From assembly GCA_019918135.1 (NCBI GenBank), contig WBZZ01003803.1, forward strand, positions 1-35,000: 35,000 nucleotides of DNA, in the 5' to 3' direction. The notes beneath the pieces are model-generated. The model ran no database searches. It saw only the letters and a program-made list of their open reading frames with translations, and was not told the DNA's origin. This DNA comes from Paulinella micropora (Eukaryota > Cercozoa > Imbricatea > Euglyphida > Paulinellidae). Below are positions 33,304-35,000 of the stretch, piece after piece. Position 1 is the first letter of the stretch. Each line of letters starts with the position of its first letter. The position numbers were made by a program, and so were the translations under genes.

Positions 33304-34372
33304 TCAGAGCGCTGTGCTCACTAGCTTAGCTACGTCGATACCTCCCTTCGTATCCGGGATGCCCTGGGCAGCGAGGTTCTTGGAGTCGAGTGTGGAGGCG
33401 TGCTCGACACAAGGGTTGAAGATGAGGCGCCTGGCGCAGTCTACTGCTACGGCGTGTGACTGTCCTGCGACGATATAGACGCCAGACTTCTTGAAAACGA
33501 GCTCGCGGTGGCTGCACCTGATTTTCTTGAGTGTGAGGCGGACACGTGCCTGTTAGTCAGTGTAGCTAGCAAAGCCCAGGAGCTCGTCAAAGGTCATAAG
33601 GCCATGGTAGGTTCTGTGGCACATGTCGACGTACTTGCGCTGCAGGCGGGGCAGAGCACACAGCCACGCGTCGGTCATGCAGCCGGCATTGCCCAAGTTG
33701 CGAATGGGGCAGACCACGTCCGGGCGGCAAGGAGAGACCAGAAGGCGCACAGCCCTGGGGATGGAAGACAGGCGGCTCGTACGTGTCGACGGTGCCGGCT
33801 GTTTTGGTCTCCTCGTAGGCCTTTTGTCCCGCTGCCACCACCCTGTCCACGAAATCAGTCCACGCTCTTTTCGTGTAGCCCTCGCCGTGCCCTTCTTCGT
33901 TGCGCACCTCTTCTACCGTGAAACACCTCTGGACTGCTTTGCCGTTGGGACCAGCCTCGTCAAACGCCATCAGTAGGGGAAGGCTCTCGTCACTAGAATA
34001 GGAAGGGGCAAAGCTCATCCAAAGCCAGCTAGACATAGCCACGGGAGCAGGCTTTCCGGTGTTCAATACACCCAGACCGCCTTCCACCCGCTGCTCTGCC
34101 TGTCCAGGCGTCTCCACAGGGACGGGCTTTCCGGTGTTCAATACACCCAGACCGCCCGCCACCTGCTGAGCCGCCTGTCTGGCCTTCTCGAGTTTGCGCC
34201 GCTTCTTTCTCTTCTCGCGACTGGCCTTGTTACTACGCTGGCGTTTGGTCAGGGGTCGTACCTCGGTCAAGGCAGGCACACTGGCGTCCTTAGCAGCTGA
34301 AGCAGGCACGGTAGCAAGTACCACTAGGACTGTCATAGCGACTGCACACACAAACACATCCAAATTTTCCAA
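33304..34372 (-). pseudogene. Broken cysteine-peptidase-like (USP/papain-fold) gene with signal-like start
   Basis: From ATG 34372 the frame starts with a hydrophobic, signal-like segment (VFVCAVAMTVLVVLATVPAS), then a Lys/Arg-rich helix and two copies of a 25-residue unit with GGLGVLNTGKP. After about 33770 the reading passes to another frame with IRNLGNAGCMTDAWLCALP, close to the Cys box of ubiquitin-specific proteases (NLGNTCYMN), then a TAA (33555-33553), then in the same frame GVYIVAGQSHAVAVDCARRL and IFNP, like the His and Asn/Asp boxes of such peptidases, ending TGA at 33304. Order and spacing fit a papain-fold peptidase, but it has both a frameshift and a stop. It lies outside the viral block and may be host or transposon derived. 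Confidence 0.5.
34050..34156 (-). repeat. Two 75-bp direct repeats in the peptidase-like gene
   Basis: GGCTTTCCGGTGTTCAATAC followed by ACCCAGACCGCC occurs at 34050 and 34125, period 75, so in frame (25 codons). The units are nearly identical, hence recent. Confidence 0.8.
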
Positions 34373-34379
34373 ACCTTAA

Positions 34380-35000
34380 GCTTTTATGCTCCAGTCTTCA
34401 TTATTCGATTCATGCACGCTGGCTACCACCCGAAACACGCCCCCCACACACGTCCTGCCCCTTGGACACACACAGGAACACGAGGCACACACGGGAACAC
34501 GAGGCATCCCCCCCCCCTAGTACCCAGACCAGCCGACACTCACAACTTTTTCAAACATGGAGATAATCACTTTTTGTCTTCACCAGTAGATTCAGGCACT
34601 CGTTCTACCCCCCGAGACACTACACCCACACACCGCTGCCCTCTGACACCCATGGAACACCACACCCACCCACGGGAACATGCCTCGAGTACAAGGGACC
34701 GAATTGTGAGAAACCAACCTATGGTAAAAAACCAGACACTGGTTGCGGTGGACACGTGTCACCATTGTGTGTGCGGACCGGCCGGGTCACAATTGCCACC
34801 TGTACCGACACGAATGCCACTTTTCCCAGGCTGGCCGGCCGGGTGACTAATGCCAATAATGCACATCCGCAAGGGACAAAATGGCAATAGATTATCCCAC
34901 CCTGGGCAAATTGGCAGCCTGTTCTTTCAGGCCTATCGGTAAAGTAAGATAGATTGATGTACATACATACATACATGCATACATGTATATGCATGCATAC
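34380..35000. other. Noncoding right end with C-rich words and a CATA microsatellite
   Basis: No supported gene in 620 bases. It holds GGAACACGAGGCA twice (near 34471 and 34493), C runs, a GGGACAAAATGGCA word shared with 33054, and a (CATA)n/GCATGCATA microsatellite from about 34960 to the end. The character is that of host intergenic DNA. Confidence 0.55.

Noticed and set aside
34710..34995. 91-codon minus-strand ORF at the right end
   Set aside because: It starts in the CATA microsatellite and has no domain or leader.
1..35000. CRISPR arrays, insertion sequences, rRNA or tRNA genes
   Set aside because: No regular spaced repeats, transposase motifs or RNA gene signatures were found on reading; introns and capsid genes point to a eukaryotic virus instead.

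Overview
The window reads as most of a small eukaryotic dsDNA virus genome of the Nucleocytoviricota/polinton-like world, with a different kind of DNA (probably host or terminal repeats) from about 32.4 kb onward. Recognisable viral genes are an SF3/D5-type helicase (cut by the window start), both class I ribonucleotide reductase subunits, a PCNA-like clamp, two zinc-finger late transcription factor candidates, an A32-type packaging ATPase, a double jelly-roll major capsid protein, a penton-like minor capsid protein, a RuvC-like Holliday junction resolvase, an HMG-box protein and a large receptor-binding fibre locus. No DNA or RNA polymerase gene is visible. Capsid style, small genes, GC-rich coding with AT-rich spacers and the missing polymerases fit the yaravirus / Pleurochrysis endemic virus group (mriyaviruses); that placement is inference. 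The capsid and ATPase genes each carry 54-57 nt GT-AG introns, so they must be expressed through a host nucleus with spliceosomes (an amoeba or another GC-rich protist is likely).

Layout. 0-9.6 kb: replication and nucleotide metabolism (helicase, membrane protein, broken RNR large subunit, clamp, transcription factors, and a large tyrosine recombinase whose motifs match telomere resolvases/protelomerases). 9.7-12.3 kb: unknown gene, F-box protein, packaging ATPase (minus). 12.3-20.5 kb: a rightward block of virion genes ending in the capsid gene and a 26-residue membrane miniprotein, then a 280-nt spacer full of inverted repeats. 20.3-25.5 kb: junction resolvase, virion proteins, penton, SLATT-like membrane protein, RNR small subunit. 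25.6-31.3 kb: a leftward fibre locus of discoidin, stalk-repeat, YadA-like head and C1q/TNF-like modules. 31.2-32.4 kb: small genes. 32.4-35 kb: repeats, G/C homopolymer hairpins, a polypurine tract and a broken cysteine-peptidase-like gene.

The most unusual element is the protelomerase-like gene at 7258-9584 in a eukaryotic virus context; it predicts hairpin-ended linear DNA and a palindromic target. Many genes are interrupted. Nearly all frameshifts that can be oriented are losses of one base, often in homopolymers, which looks like uncorrected long-read error, but there are also in-frame TAG/TAA codons and a hairpin-forming insertion that look like real decay of an integrated copy. Both readings remain open.
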